Assembly: GCA_963665705.1 (NCBI GenBank)
Contig: OY762448.1
Coordinates: 3,224,001 to 3,288,000, forward strand
Reading direction: 5' to 3'
DNA length: 64,000 nt
Source of the DNA: Saccharicrinis sp963665705
GTDB taxonomy: Bacteria; Bacteroidota; Bacteroidia; Bacteroidales; Marinilabiliaceae
Shown here piece after piece: positions 8,317 to 17,131 of the stretch. Every line of letters starts with the position of its first letter. Positions within the stretch are counted from its first letter, which is position 1. The notes beneath the pieces are model-generated. The model had not been told where the DNA came from and did no database searches. It saw only the letters and a program-made list of their open reading frames with translations. The position numbers were made by a program, and so were the translations under genes.

Positions 8317-10224
8317 TTAAAACAGTTTTCCTTGAGAAATATTAAATTCATTTACTTCTTCATATTTCTTAATTATTTTACCAACTTCTTCTGAATTACC
8401 GAGTATTAATTTATTTAGAACAGAAGGTTCAATTTTAATTTTCCTTTTCCTCCTATGCGATATTTTAAAAAATGGACAATAAATATGATTTATATGAAAA
8501 TCAGCAACTTCTACAATATCATTAGATTTTGTTTTTGTTGGTAGACTTGGTTGAAGAATATTATGCATAACCGCAAAATCTAAATACATAGTAGCATCAC
8601 CATGATAGGTTTTCAATTCAAACAAACTTGTTGTAAAATGATTTACTTCTGGCTCACCTAAAGTCGTTTGTCGATTATTCTGCCTTAGGTAGTAAATCTT
8701 ACCTAAATTTAAAATGAGTCTTTTTAAAACCTTGCCTCCTGGTACAAAACCATCAATCTGAGCAACTTTAGTTTCACTTACAAACTGGGCTGCATTTGTC
8801 TGTTCTTTTAAGGATAATGAACGTGGATTGGAAAAACTGAAGCTGTTCTCAATAGCATTATCAAATGCGCTTTTACATATTTCTATAAAATATCTGATAA
8901 CACCTGAAGATAATTGGGCAAAAACCTTTAAGCCATGATATTGATAATCTAGCCCCAGCTCATTACATAGTAAAAAGTGAGTTGCATAAAGAGTATTATG
9001 CTTCCAATCATTATACTCTTTCTTTTCATTTTTTATTGCGTCATATAGAATTTTAACATTTACATCTTTCCTTCTTAATAAAGCAATATGCATTCTTTCA
9101 ATCAATGGAGATTCATTAAATAAAGCTTTCTCTAGTTCTTGTTGCTCTATTTCAGAGGATGATTCATCTAGATTAATCAACGCCCTTAAAACATCTAATA
9201 CTTCCTTCTTATAATTAGGTGAAGTTTTATAAATTGGAAGTATTTCTGAGTCTGGGTATCTTTTTAAATAATTCTCAATATCTATCCAAGTGTCGTAATC
9301 TTTTGTTTCTTTTGGAACAAACTCTTCAAGCCTTTTTTGACAAATACGTTTTAAAAACTCTAAATATCTTTTAGAATTATCATAATCACTTAATTCTGGT
9401 TTATGGTGCTTAAAATCATGAGGTTCTTGTATAATTTCATTTCCAGAAATTGTATTAAAACTATATATACCATTAGTTTTAACACAAATATCATAAACTA
9501 ACCAATATACACTTTGCTTAATAAGCGTATTTATTTGAATTTGTTGCTTTTCATTAAGTTCTTCATATTCATCTAATAGGATATGAAATCTCGCTTCTTT
9601 AAAAACTTCAATTTTTCTAATATATTCAACAATTGTTTTTATTAGAGTTCCAGAACTTAATAGTTTAGGTAGTTCTTGCTCAGGGTCATTCGAAAATTCT
9701 TCTATAGAATCTAATAGTTCTTCGAATTGTTCAAATATTTTATCAATATTAACTTCTTCAACCTTGAGTCCAATCTTTTTTGCAACTCTAGTATTTAGGT
9801 TACATAAATCAGAATGATTAATTATCCCTTGTAAAAGACACTTATTTATAAATTCATAAATTTCTTTTGATACAATAATATTGAAATAAGTATTAAAAAT
9901 TGAAATCCATTTTTCTTCTTCAACACCTTTCCCCATTAAGTTATTTCCAACAAACCTCCCATCAATTTTATAGTAAATCCCAACAAAGTTTTCTTTAGAA
10001 AACAGTTGTTTAATTTTAGCATTTTCATAATTAGATTCGGAAAATTTTTCTCGCCAAGAATTACAAAGTAAAAACATAGTTTTACCTGTTCCTCTACTAC
10101 CTTCAAAAATTAAAGGTTGTTCAGACAGTAAGTTCTCTTCTGGGGAAACGTAATATCTCCAAGAGTCTTCGCCCATTTGTTCCGCTCTATTTTTACCGAA
10201 AGGATTTTGTGTCTGCTTGCTCAT
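8317..10224 (-). CDS. ORC/CDC6-like AAA ATPase of a conflict (anti-phage) system
   Basis: A 635-residue P-loop ATPase. Walker A is GSRGTGKT (residues 42-49), preceded by the family's short N-terminal element. Walker B is FHILLDEYEEL near residue 220, within a loop typical of ORC/CDC6- and STAND-like AAA proteins. The long C-terminal region (about 300-635) is helical with a winged-helix-like part and a basic RRKRKIKI segment. RefSeq-type annotation calls such proteins ORC-CDC6 family AAA ATPase, and they are commonly found beside PRTase-CE genes in predicted conflict systems. Its ATG follows the TAG of the PRTase gene with no gap. Likely role: NTP-driven sensor or switch that assembles with the neighbouring subunits. 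Confidence 0.78.
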   Translation of the reverse strand: MSKQTQNPFGKNRAEQMGEDSWRYYVSPEENLLSEQPLIFEGSRGTGKTMFLLCNSWREKFSESNYENAKIKQLFSKENFVGIYYKIDGRFVGNNLMGKGVEEEKWISIFNTYFNIIVSKEIYEFINKCLLQGIINHSDLCNLNTRVAKKIGLKVEEVNIDKIFEQFEELLDSIEEFSNDPEQELPKLLSSGTLIKTIVEYIRKIEVFKEARFHILLDEYEELNEKQQIQINTLIKQSVYWLVYDICVKTNGIYSFNTISGNEIIQEPHDFKHHKPELSDYDNSKRYLEFLKRICQKRLEEFVPKETKDYDTWIDIENYLKRYPDSEILPIYKTSPNYKKEVLDVLRALINLDESSSEIEQQELEKALFNESPLIERMHIALLRRKDVNVKILYDAIKNEKKEYNDWKHNTLYATHFLLCNELGLDYQYHGLKVFAQLSSGVIRYFIEICKSAFDNAIENSFSFSNPRSLSLKEQTNAAQFVSETKVAQIDGFVPGGKVLKRLILNLGKIYYLRQNNRQTTLGEPEVNHFTTSLFELKTYHGDATMYLDFAVMHNILQPSLPTKTKSNDIVEVADFHINHIYCPFFKISHRRKRKIKIEPSVLNKLILGNSEEVGKIIKKYEEVNEFNISQGKLF

Positions 10225-11151
10225 CTAAAATAAGTTTGAGTTTTTTCTTGTCATTAAAGGTGTCCAGTCTGAATTATCAACCCAAAAAATTGGCAAAGAC
10301 CAATCAGGCACAGTATTATGCATAAAGACTGCAAAATCAAGGTTTGACCAACCATATTGACTTATTCCTTGATTATTCTCTAAATCAATGAAGTATTGAT
10401 TCGCCTTGTCGTATTCTTCTTTATCTTGCCAAATAATATTTTGTACATTAAAAATCCTGTCAAAATCATTTAATTCATCACATGCGATAATTTTGATGTT
10501 TTTTAGATTATCTTTTTGTTGAACTTTCTGAATATTGTGATTATATCCTGTAATTATTAAGTAATATACTTCTATGCCATTATCTATAGCAAAATTTACT
10601 TTAGACTGAACATGTGGTTTTCCAAAAAATTCATCCAATTGATTCCCACTACCAATACAATCATCTAAAAATATGATACTTTTTTGCTTTAAAATTACAT
10701 CAGCCGTTAAATCTTCAATAAAAAAGGTCTGATTTGGTGAAATGTTAACCTTCTGAATAAGATATCTTGTCATTTGATTAGCACTTTCACCAGGACGAGA
10801 CTTGTCAAGTAAAGGCACAAACGCTGAACCTTCTATTCTATCTTGTAAAAGTGAGTTTGTTTCAGTTCTTGGTATTAGTATGTTATTATCTTGTACTAAC
10901 TGTCTTTTAATTTCAGCACTATGAATTTTTTCATAAATACCATGTCTTAACAATTCAACAACATTCTTTTCACTATAATAGATGCTGTGAATTAGTATCT
11001 TTAAAGCGATGTATTTACCAAAGGTATCTTCAAAATTATCAAGCCAGTTATATATATCGCATTCATCTAAACCACTCCATTGCTTTGTTCGACAAATCAC
11101 TCTGATTAAAGCTTTTCTGTTATCTAAATACTTTCTATAATATTGTTCCAT
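10225..11151 (-). CDS. Phosphoribosyltransferase-like protein (PRTase-CE type)
   Basis: A 308-residue protein with a helical N-terminal region followed by a type I phosphoribosyltransferase-like core. The PRPP-loop-like motif is IIFLDDCIGSGNQ (residues 159-171), the counterpart of the usual hydrophobic-hydrophobic-DD-x-x-x-(T/S)G loop. The C-terminus has the DWSLPIFW...WTPLMTRK pattern that I associate with the PRTase-CE (conflict-effector) group. It is the promoter-proximal gene of a four-gene operon with an ORC/CDC6-like ATPase, an unknown Rossmann-like protein and an adenine methylase. Family knowledge places such PRTases in predicted antiviral NTP-dependent systems, perhaps acting on nucleotides. 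The substrate is unknown. Confidence 0.72.
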   Translation of the reverse strand: MEQYYRKYLDNRKALIRVICRTKQWSGLDECDIYNWLDNFEDTFGKYIALKILIHSIYYSEKNVVELLRHGIYEKIHSAEIKRQLVQDNNILIPRTETNSLLQDRIEGSAFVPLLDKSRPGESANQMTRYLIQKVNISPNQTFFIEDLTADVILKQKSIIFLDDCIGSGNQLDEFFGKPHVQSKVNFAIDNGIEVYYLIITGYNHNIQKVQQKDNLKNIKIIACDELNDFDRIFNVQNIIWQDKEEYDKANQYFIDLENNQGISQYGWSNLDFAVFMHNTVPDWSLPIFWVDNSDWTPLMTRKNSNLF

Positions 11152-11349
11152 AGGTTAAAGCGTGGGATTTAATGGCACTTTTTTGCAAATTTGGGTTGTG
11201 AGGTTTGCCAGTGCGATTTGCAAATATGTGCAATGTGCGTTGGCTTCCCCAACTGTCCCGAAGGGCAGAAGCGGGGTGGCAAAACTTTTTTCTGCACCAA
11301 CCCTTAATTACATAGTTTATATATTTATTCCATTTTTTCAACTGAGTTT
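11152..11349. other. Upstream region of the conflict operon with hairpin
   Basis: The promoter of the four-gene operon should lie here. The segment is GC-richer than its neighbours. It has two TTTGCAAAT-type words (around 11187 and 11215) and a nested hairpin at 11247-11276, where CCCC pairs with GGGG and CTGtCCC pairs with GGGCAG around GAA. I see no gene. The composition and word use resemble the DNA just downstream of the operon (6128-6175). Confidence 0.35.
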
Positions 11350-11463
11350 CTTTTTCTAACCAAGCTGTTCATCATGCCTTGCATACAACTCATTTATATA
11401 CGTATCATTCTTTCGAATGCACTTAACTATTTAATTATCAATACTTATTTATAATTATCCATT

Positions 11464-11510
11464 TATAAGCGCTTATAAGTGACTATAAGTGACTATAAGT
11501 GATTATCTAC
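11464..11510. repeat. Short 11-bp tandem repeat
   Basis: The word ATAAGTGACT recurs in tandem with an 11-bp period, about three to four copies with the outer ones degenerate (TATAAGCGCTTATAAGTGAC then CTATAAGTGACT and so on). It is non-coding and lies between the operon promoter region and the 21-bp array. Confidence 0.6.
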
Positions 11511-11739
11511 TTTTATAAATCTACTATATATCAACTGTGTTATGACTGTAATTATTTGAATAATAGATATGATATAAGATATAAGTTTTTATAAAACATG
11601 TTATTAAAAGTATTGACTTAAAAAACCTTATAACGGAAGATAAAGTCAATGCATGTATAATAACTTTCGTTAAGCGTTATCAAAAATATGTTTTTGTTGG
11701 GTAAAAACAAACTGATTAGCATACAGATGCTATTTATTA
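11511..11739. other. AT-rich non-coding stretch
   Basis: No gene, RNA or strong repeat seen. It grades into the 21-bp periodic array to its right. Confidence 0.3.
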
Positions 11740-11934
11740 CATAAATGCTTTACTATATACCATCAACGTTTATGATTGTAACACCAAACTTTAGGGTAAA
11801 TACATAAACGTTTGTGTTTGAAACATAAACATTATGGGTATAAACACAAACTTTTGGGGTTGAAGTAGGAACGTTCCAATAAAAAACATGAACGTTCCAA
11901 TAAAATGTATCAACGTTTGAGCTAAAAGCATCAA

Positions 11935-11954
11935 CCTTGTCAGAAAAACTGACA
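11935..11954. repeat. Hairpin in the array, copy 1
   Basis: TGTCAG-aaaaa-CTGACA, a perfect 6-bp stem within the 21-bp array. Related hairpins recur at about 12,147-12,166 and 12,464-12,482. Confidence 0.6.
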
Positions 11955-12146
11955 TGGTTCAATGAAATTTATAGAACGTTGAAGTAAAATCAATCAGCTT
12001 TTATACAAAAAAAGCAAGAATCATATTTTTATATGTAATTGTCGGAAAATAAAACCCAAAGTTTTTATGCTAAACCATCAATGTTGATGTAAAAAGTATC
12101 AACGTTGAATGTTTATATAGAAACGTTGATATAAAAAGCATCATCC

Positions 12147-12166
12147 TTGTCAGTTTTTATGACAAG
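12147..12166. repeat. Hairpin in the array, copy 2
   Basis: CTTGTCAG and ATGACAAG arms with a T-rich loop. Same TTGTCAG/CTGACAA theme as copies 1 and 3, about ten 21-bp units from copy 1. Confidence 0.6.
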
Positions 12167-12462
12167 CTTTAGGTTTAAAGTAGCAACGTTTAGGTTTATA
12201 ACACCAAACTTTAGGGTAAAAACAGGAACGTTTGTGTTATGATATAGGAAACTTCATATATTTTCTATCATCGTTTATATATCAAGTATCGAGACTTTAA
12301 AAAAAAGCATGGCAACTGACTAAAAAAGTATGGTGCGCCCCCAAAAAAGTGTGGAACTTGAAGAAAAAAACATGGAAGATCTCTAATAAAGTACGGAAGG
12401 TCATAAAAAAAGTGCGGAGCATTCATTTTTTTTATCACAGCTCATGTAAAGTTGTATCAAGC

Positions 12463-12483
12463 GTGTCAGTTTTTCTGACAAGC
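12463..12483. repeat. Hairpin in the array, copy 3
   Basis: TGTCAG-ttttt-CTGACA, a perfect stem with a T5 loop, followed by AGCTCC. A looser fourth pair (CTTGTCAG at about 12,673 and CTGACAAG at about 12,707) is separated by a longer spacer. Confidence 0.6.
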
Positions 12484-12852
12484 TCCAATGAATTTCAGTG
12501 AATGCTGATACAAATTCATCGGTGCTCCACTAAAAAAGTGGCATGCTCCGTATATTTTTATCGGTATACTGATATTTAAAATGAAACGTTCCGATGAAAA
12601 AGTGAGAGCTTCCATGAAAAAAGTGAGATGCTCCGTATTTTAAATTGAATGCTCCGTAGAATTTACAGAAAGCTTGTCAGGTTTTGCATCAAAGTTTATA
12701 TAAATACTGACAAGTTTGCTACTTTAAACCTCTATGTTGTTATTTAAAGTAGGAACGTTCCTAATTTAAAGTGAGAAACTTCTATAAAATAGTTAGAACA
12801 TTCATACTCCACGCTAGAACATTCTGGTTTTAAATCAGGAATTAATACATAA

Positions 12853-13235
12853 ATAAAAAATATGGAGTTAAAAGTTAAAGCATTATTTTAACTGCACTTC
12901 TTCCTAATGCTTATAAGTCATACAACTCATTTTAAAATAAATTTAATCGTAAATAAATAGTTATAAATAACCAGACCAACCAACCCTATTGTTCTATAAA
13001 TACAATACTATTTTTTAAAAAGCCTATAAAAAAACGGTCCTAATTACCCTTTCCTCTGATCTTTAGCTCATATATATTTACAATTACTAAATAACCACAT
13101 AAAATTAACTAGAACCTATACAAAATGAATACACTACAAAACCATTACTTCTAAATATTAAAAACAACTACATAACATACACTTAACTAATATATACACC
13201 AACCACAATTCTTATCAGGATTAAAAAAATAGCAT
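12853..13235. other. Non-coding leader region upstream of the chemotaxis receptor
   Basis: Very AT-rich; no gene seen. It must contain the promoter of the downstream receptor, but no box was convincing. Confidence 0.3.
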
Positions 13236-15260
13236 ATGAAGAACATGACATTTTCTGCCAAATTAATAGCCTATTTCCTGGGTATAGGACTTTTATCTGT
13301 TATCGTTTTAGGAACTATTTCGTACACATCATCACGTAAGGCTTTAGTTAATCGCACCTACGACCAATTAACCTCTCTAAAACAAATTAAAAAACATCAA
13401 ATAGAAGAATTCTTTGCCCGAAAATTAGGTGACATTAAAGTATACGCCTACAATAGTGCTGTACAGTTATCTGTACAAAGATTTGTTAGTGCTTTTAACG
13501 ACGGAGGTTTAAATAATCCTAAATATAAGGAATGGATAGGCCTTCACGACTCTAAACTACAATTGTATATTGAGGAATACGGGTATTATGACCTATTCTT
13601 TATTTCTCCGGAAGGTGATGTAACCTACTCTGTGGCCAAAGAAAGTGATTTAGGTAAAAACCTGATATCCGGACCTCTATCCTACTCTGGATTAGCGAAA
13701 GCTTATAAACAAGGTAAAGAAAAATTCGGCATCATTGATTTTTCATGGTATGATGTTTCAAATCAACCTGCAGCATTTGTATCGGGACCAGTAAATGACA
13801 ATAATGGTAATCTTATTGGGGTATTAGTATATCAATTATCGTTAGAATCTATTGATAAAGTGATGCAGGAACGAACCGGTCTTGGAGAAACAGGAGAAAC
13901 TTATTTAGTTGGTGATGATTACTTGCTTCGTAGTGATAGTCGTTTTTCTGAGGAAACTACCGTACTAAAACAACAGGTAGAAACAGAAGGGGTAACGGAA
14001 GCCTTATCAGGTATTGCTGGTATTAAAATTATAGATAGTTACAATGGAACTTCAGTATTGAGTTCATACGACAAATTAAATATAGATGGAGTACACTGGG
14101 CTATTGTTGCTGAAATTAATGAAGCTGAAATTATGCAGCCTGTATACACCATGCGTAATAACATTATATATGTAGCTTTTTTCTTGTTGGCTTTAATACT
14201 GTTAGTAACTCATTTAATACGTAAAGAAATTAATAATACTTTAGGTGAGGAACCGAATCATATTGCTAAAATAGCCGAAAGTATTGCTAATGGAAATTTG
14301 AATATTAAGTTTAAAACTGATAAAGGACTAAAAGGTGTATATCAATCGATGTATGAGATGTCTGAAAAACTAAAAGAAATTATATCAAATGTAGTAGCAA
14401 GCTCAGAAAATATAGCTGGTGCGAGTCAGCAACTTAGTTCCGGTGCACAAAGCATTTCATCCGGAGTAAGTGAACAAGCAGCCTCCGCCGAAGAAGTATC
14501 TTCATCAATGGAAGAAATGGCTGCTAATATTATGCAGAATTCGGCAAATGCACTTAAAACAATGGATATTTCAGGTAAAGCATCCAACTCAGCAGAACAA
14601 GTTTCTATTGCATCAGAAGATAGTATGTTGGCCGTTAAAGAAATATATTCAAAAATTAATGTTGTAGTAGAAATTGCCGAAAAAACAGACCTTTTGGCTA
14701 TAAACGCGGCTGTAGAAGCAGCCAGAGCAGGCGATGAAGGACGTGGATTTGCTGTTGTGGCTGCCGAAGTAAGAAAACTTGCTGAACGCAGTCAGTTGGC
14801 GGCAAGTGAGATTGTAGCCTTAGCTGAGAATGGTTTAAAATTAACGGAACAATCCAATATTAAATTAAAATCTATAGTACCGGACATTCAGGAAACTTCA
14901 AGATTAATTGAAGAGATTGTCACTTCAAGTAAAGAACAAGAGGTTGGAGTAAATCAGGTTAATACAGCCATACAGCAACTAAGTATGGTAACCCAGCAAA
15001 ATGCTTCCTCTTCTGAGGAAATGGCAAGTAGTTCGGAAGAAATGGCTGCTCAATCTGAAGATTTAATGCAGGTAACCCAATTCTTCACCATCGAAGAAAA
15101 CCAAAACAGATATTACCAAAATTCTCATTCTGGTGTTCGTAACAATGGTTCATCTTCATTTAATTCAAAATCAAAAAGCAATGGTGAAATGATAAATACA
15201 CCCCCCATAATTAATCATCTCGAAACAGAAAAACTTAATCCCGAATTTCAAGATTTTTAG
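13236..15260 (+). CDS. Methyl-accepting chemotaxis protein
   Basis: A 674-residue transmembrane chemoreceptor that relays ligand signals to CheA. Membrane segment 1 is at about residues 9-29 and segment 2 at about 308-328, bracketing a periplasmic Cache-like sensor domain of about 270 residues. A HAMP linker follows (KIAESIANGNLNIKF region), then the cytoplasmic coiled coil. The signalling hairpin tip, with LLAINAAVEAARAGDEGRGF, is diagnostic. The C-terminus is Gln/Glu-rich, with likely methylation sites in repeated SSSEEMA segments. No che genes lie nearby, so it is an orphan receptor and its ligand is unknown. The ATG at 13236 gives a proper N-terminal membrane helix. Confidence 0.95.
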   Translation: MKNMTFSAKLIAYFLGIGLLSVIVLGTISYTSSRKALVNRTYDQLTSLKQIKKHQIEEFFARKLGDIKVYAYNSAVQLSVQRFVSAFNDGGLNNPKYKEWIGLHDSKLQLYIEEYGYYDLFFISPEGDVTYSVAKESDLGKNLISGPLSYSGLAKAYKQGKEKFGIIDFSWYDVSNQPAAFVSGPVNDNNGNLIGVLVYQLSLESIDKVMQERTGLGETGETYLVGDDYLLRSDSRFSEETTVLKQQVETEGVTEALSGIAGIKIIDSYNGTSVLSSYDKLNIDGVHWAIVAEINEAEIMQPVYTMRNNIIYVAFFLLALILLVTHLIRKEINNTLGEEPNHIAKIAESIANGNLNIKFKTDKGLKGVYQSMYEMSEKLKEIISNVVASSENIAGASQQLSSGAQSISSGVSEQAASAEEVSSSMEEMAANIMQNSANALKTMDISGKASNSAEQVSIASEDSMLAVKEIYSKINVVVEIAEKTDLLAINAAVEAARAGDEGRGFAVVAAEVRKLAERSQLAASEIVALAENGLKLTEQSNIKLKSIVPDIQETSRLIEEIVTSSKEQEVGVNQVNTAIQQLSMVTQQNASSSEEMASSSEEMAAQSEDLMQVTQFFTIEENQNRYYQNSHSGVRNNGSSSFNSKSKSNGEMINTPPIINHLETEKLNPEFQDF

Positions 15261-15288
15261 GTTTCATTTTAACAGGTTGTTTTAAGGC

Positions 15289-15320
15289 GAGCCATAATAC
15301 CCTACGGGGTAATATGGCTC
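15289..15320 (+). terminator. Probable hairpin terminator after the chemoreceptor gene
   Basis: GAGCCATAATACCC and GGGTAATATGGCTC form a 14-bp stem with one mismatch around TACG, 29 bp after the receptor stop. There is no strong T-tract (ATTTAATATA follows). It separates two convergent genes. Confidence 0.6.
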
Positions 15321-15387
15321 ATTTAATATACACCTCAGAGTGTGAAGTATCCAATATTAATCCCATCATCATAAAAGACATATGCTT

Positions 15388-17046
15388 TTATTCCATTTCT
15401 TGATTAAAACGATGAACCAGCCAAAAAGGATCTGTATTAAACCTTTGCCAATGATTCAGCAATTGGTCTTCAAGTAATATCAGTTGTTTATGATTCTCAT
15501 TTATATTTTCTGAATTCTTCTTTATATCTTCAATATAATCTAATAAATTCCAGCACAATGTAAATTGACCACAAGCTATAATAGAATTCAACATATTTTC
15601 CTTTTTCAATTCATCTTTTGTAAACCATAATGTGGTGCCCATACTTGATGCCACAGACGCCACCTTCTGAATTGATTCTGAAGGAATACATTCTTTCCTT
15701 AATTTTTGATTTTTAATACTGCGTTGAAGTTTAGTTTCTTCTTTTCGCAATTCGTAAATAGCATTCATAATTCGCCTGTTCTTCCATGACTTATCACGAT
15801 AAATTTTATCGTAATTTAATCGTCGAATATGTTTTAAAAATACTTCACCGGTCATTTTTAACAAGGAATTAGACCGATTTAATATTAAATTTTCATACAC
15901 ACTAAATTTTACTTTCAACAACTTTCCTAAAGGCTTCATAAATGCTGCAGGAACCTTAAATTTTTCTGGTATCTTTTTAATATATACCAACAAAACATAC
16001 AAAATAAGATTGGTTGTAATGAGGGATGAAAACAAAACACTAAGAGCTTGTAAATCTTTCTGAAACGAATATATAATTCCTATTACAGAACCAACCAACA
16101 CCATAAAGTTTGCAAAAATTAATCTTTTAAAATTTAGCAATTTCCAAAGCCCCGATTTACTATTTTCAAAAGATTTATAACCTGTCATATAAGGACTGGT
16201 AACATCAGAAATTACCAATAAATCCAATTCATTCTGAACGGAGTCATCAACATATTGAACATGTTGTTTTCTTTTTAATCGCTGTTCAGCCAGCAATAAT
16301 GGTTCTATTCCCTGATTATCTACAATTCCTCCATCCATTAATCCTACCGGATACTTTGGATGTAAGAAGCATTCATTTTGTAATATTGATGAATCTAAAA
16401 CAAAATCATTAGGGAAACGAATGGGTTCAAAACCACCTGGGAAGCAACTTGAAGCAGCTAAAATATCAGCCATCCTTATATTTTTTGCAACTTCTTCTGA
16501 AATACGATAATAGTAATTACCGATAAGATTACGTTCTGATTCATTGCCACTTTTTGAAGTAACCTCATCTACTTTTTGAAAACGAAACTGCAGTGCATTA
16601 TTAAATTCTGTGGCATTAAATGAAATATGCTTTAAATGAATGGGATGGTCATCATGAAGTAAAGTTCCTAATGTTCCGTTATCAAATAAAAACTCATTAT
16701 ATACATCAGCAAAAGCTGTAATAATACTTTTTAATCTGGTATCTGATTTATCTCTTTTAGCTACAAGATTACTTAAGCTCAAATCCACTAAATCAGTATG
16801 TTCCATAAACCGATACAGGGATGTATATATTTCTTCAAATGATTCTCCATTTTTTATACCCTGAGCATAACGTGCTCCGGTTATGGTTCCTCCGGAAACT
16901 GTAGATAGAGCATAAACTTTTGATAACAAGGTTTTATCTGCGAACGACACTTCATTTAAATATGAAAGTACGCCCAAACTAAAAGAGGAAGCTCTGAAAC
17001 CACCACCAGAAAAAGCCAGTCCTATTTTAAGATTAATTGGATTCAA
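15388..17046 (-). CDS. Patatin-like phospholipase family protein with membrane segments
   Basis: A 552-residue lipid acyl hydrolase of the patatin fold. The oxyanion-hole loop GLAFSGGGFRASS is at residues 9-21. The nucleophile Ser51 lies in STVSGG, a variant of GxSxG seen in some large patatins. The catalytic Asp is in GLMDGGIVDNQG, near residue 240. Two hydrophobic helices (about residues 301-320 and 327-348) interrupt the region after the catalytic domain, suggesting membrane attachment. The C-terminal part is helical and unassigned. It follows hemG on the same strand after an 85-bp gap; cotranscription is possible but not certain. Confidence 0.88.
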   Translation of the reverse strand: MNPINLKIGLAFSGGGFRASSFSLGVLSYLNEVSFADKTLLSKVYALSTVSGGTITGARYAQGIKNGESFEEIYTSLYRFMEHTDLVDLSLSNLVAKRDKSDTRLKSIITAFADVYNEFLFDNGTLGTLLHDDHPIHLKHISFNATEFNNALQFRFQKVDEVTSKSGNESERNLIGNYYYRISEEVAKNIRMADILAASSCFPGGFEPIRFPNDFVLDSSILQNECFLHPKYPVGLMDGGIVDNQGIEPLLLAEQRLKRKQHVQYVDDSVQNELDLLVISDVTSPYMTGYKSFENSKSGLWKLLNFKRLIFANFMVLVGSVIGIIYSFQKDLQALSVLFSSLITTNLILYVLLVYIKKIPEKFKVPAAFMKPLGKLLKVKFSVYENLILNRSNSLLKMTGEVFLKHIRRLNYDKIYRDKSWKNRRIMNAIYELRKEETKLQRSIKNQKLRKECIPSESIQKVASVASSMGTTLWFTKDELKKENMLNSIIACGQFTLCWNLLDYIEDIKKNSENINENHKQLILLEDQLLNHWQRFNTDPFWLVHRFNQEME

Positions 17047-17131
17047 CTTGGTTAAATTTTATAGAATAAATAAAGAGATTGAAGATAAAAAGAATATGTA
17101 AAATACAAACTGAATGATACGTAAAACAAAT

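Larger units (their letters stand above)
11740..12852. repeat. Array of about 53 degenerate 21-bp repeats
   Basis: Cutting the sequence every 21 bases from 11740 aligns unit after unit for about 1.1 kb. In the left half the consensus is roughly YATNAACGTTTNNNNTAAAAR, with a central palindromic AACGTT (GGAACGTTCC in several units). In the right half the centre becomes GCTTCC or TGCTCC, and the flanking A-tract TAAAAAA stays in phase. A 1-2-base phase slip occurs near 12,244-12,310. Both plus-strand and minus-strand reading is broken by stops. Short minus-strand open stretches give heptad-like peptides only because 21 is a multiple of 3. A-tracts every 21 bp (two helical turns) predict curved DNA. 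Confidence 0.85.

Noticed and set aside
11753..11962. 69-residue minus-strand gene with heptad repeats
   Set aside because: It is a by-product of the 21-bp period (7 codons); the frame closes quickly, there is no ribosome-binding signal, and the neighbouring units are full of stops.
11740..12852. CRISPR array
   Set aside because: Units are 21 bp, imperfect throughout and without unique spacers of uniform length between perfect repeats; no cas genes nearby.
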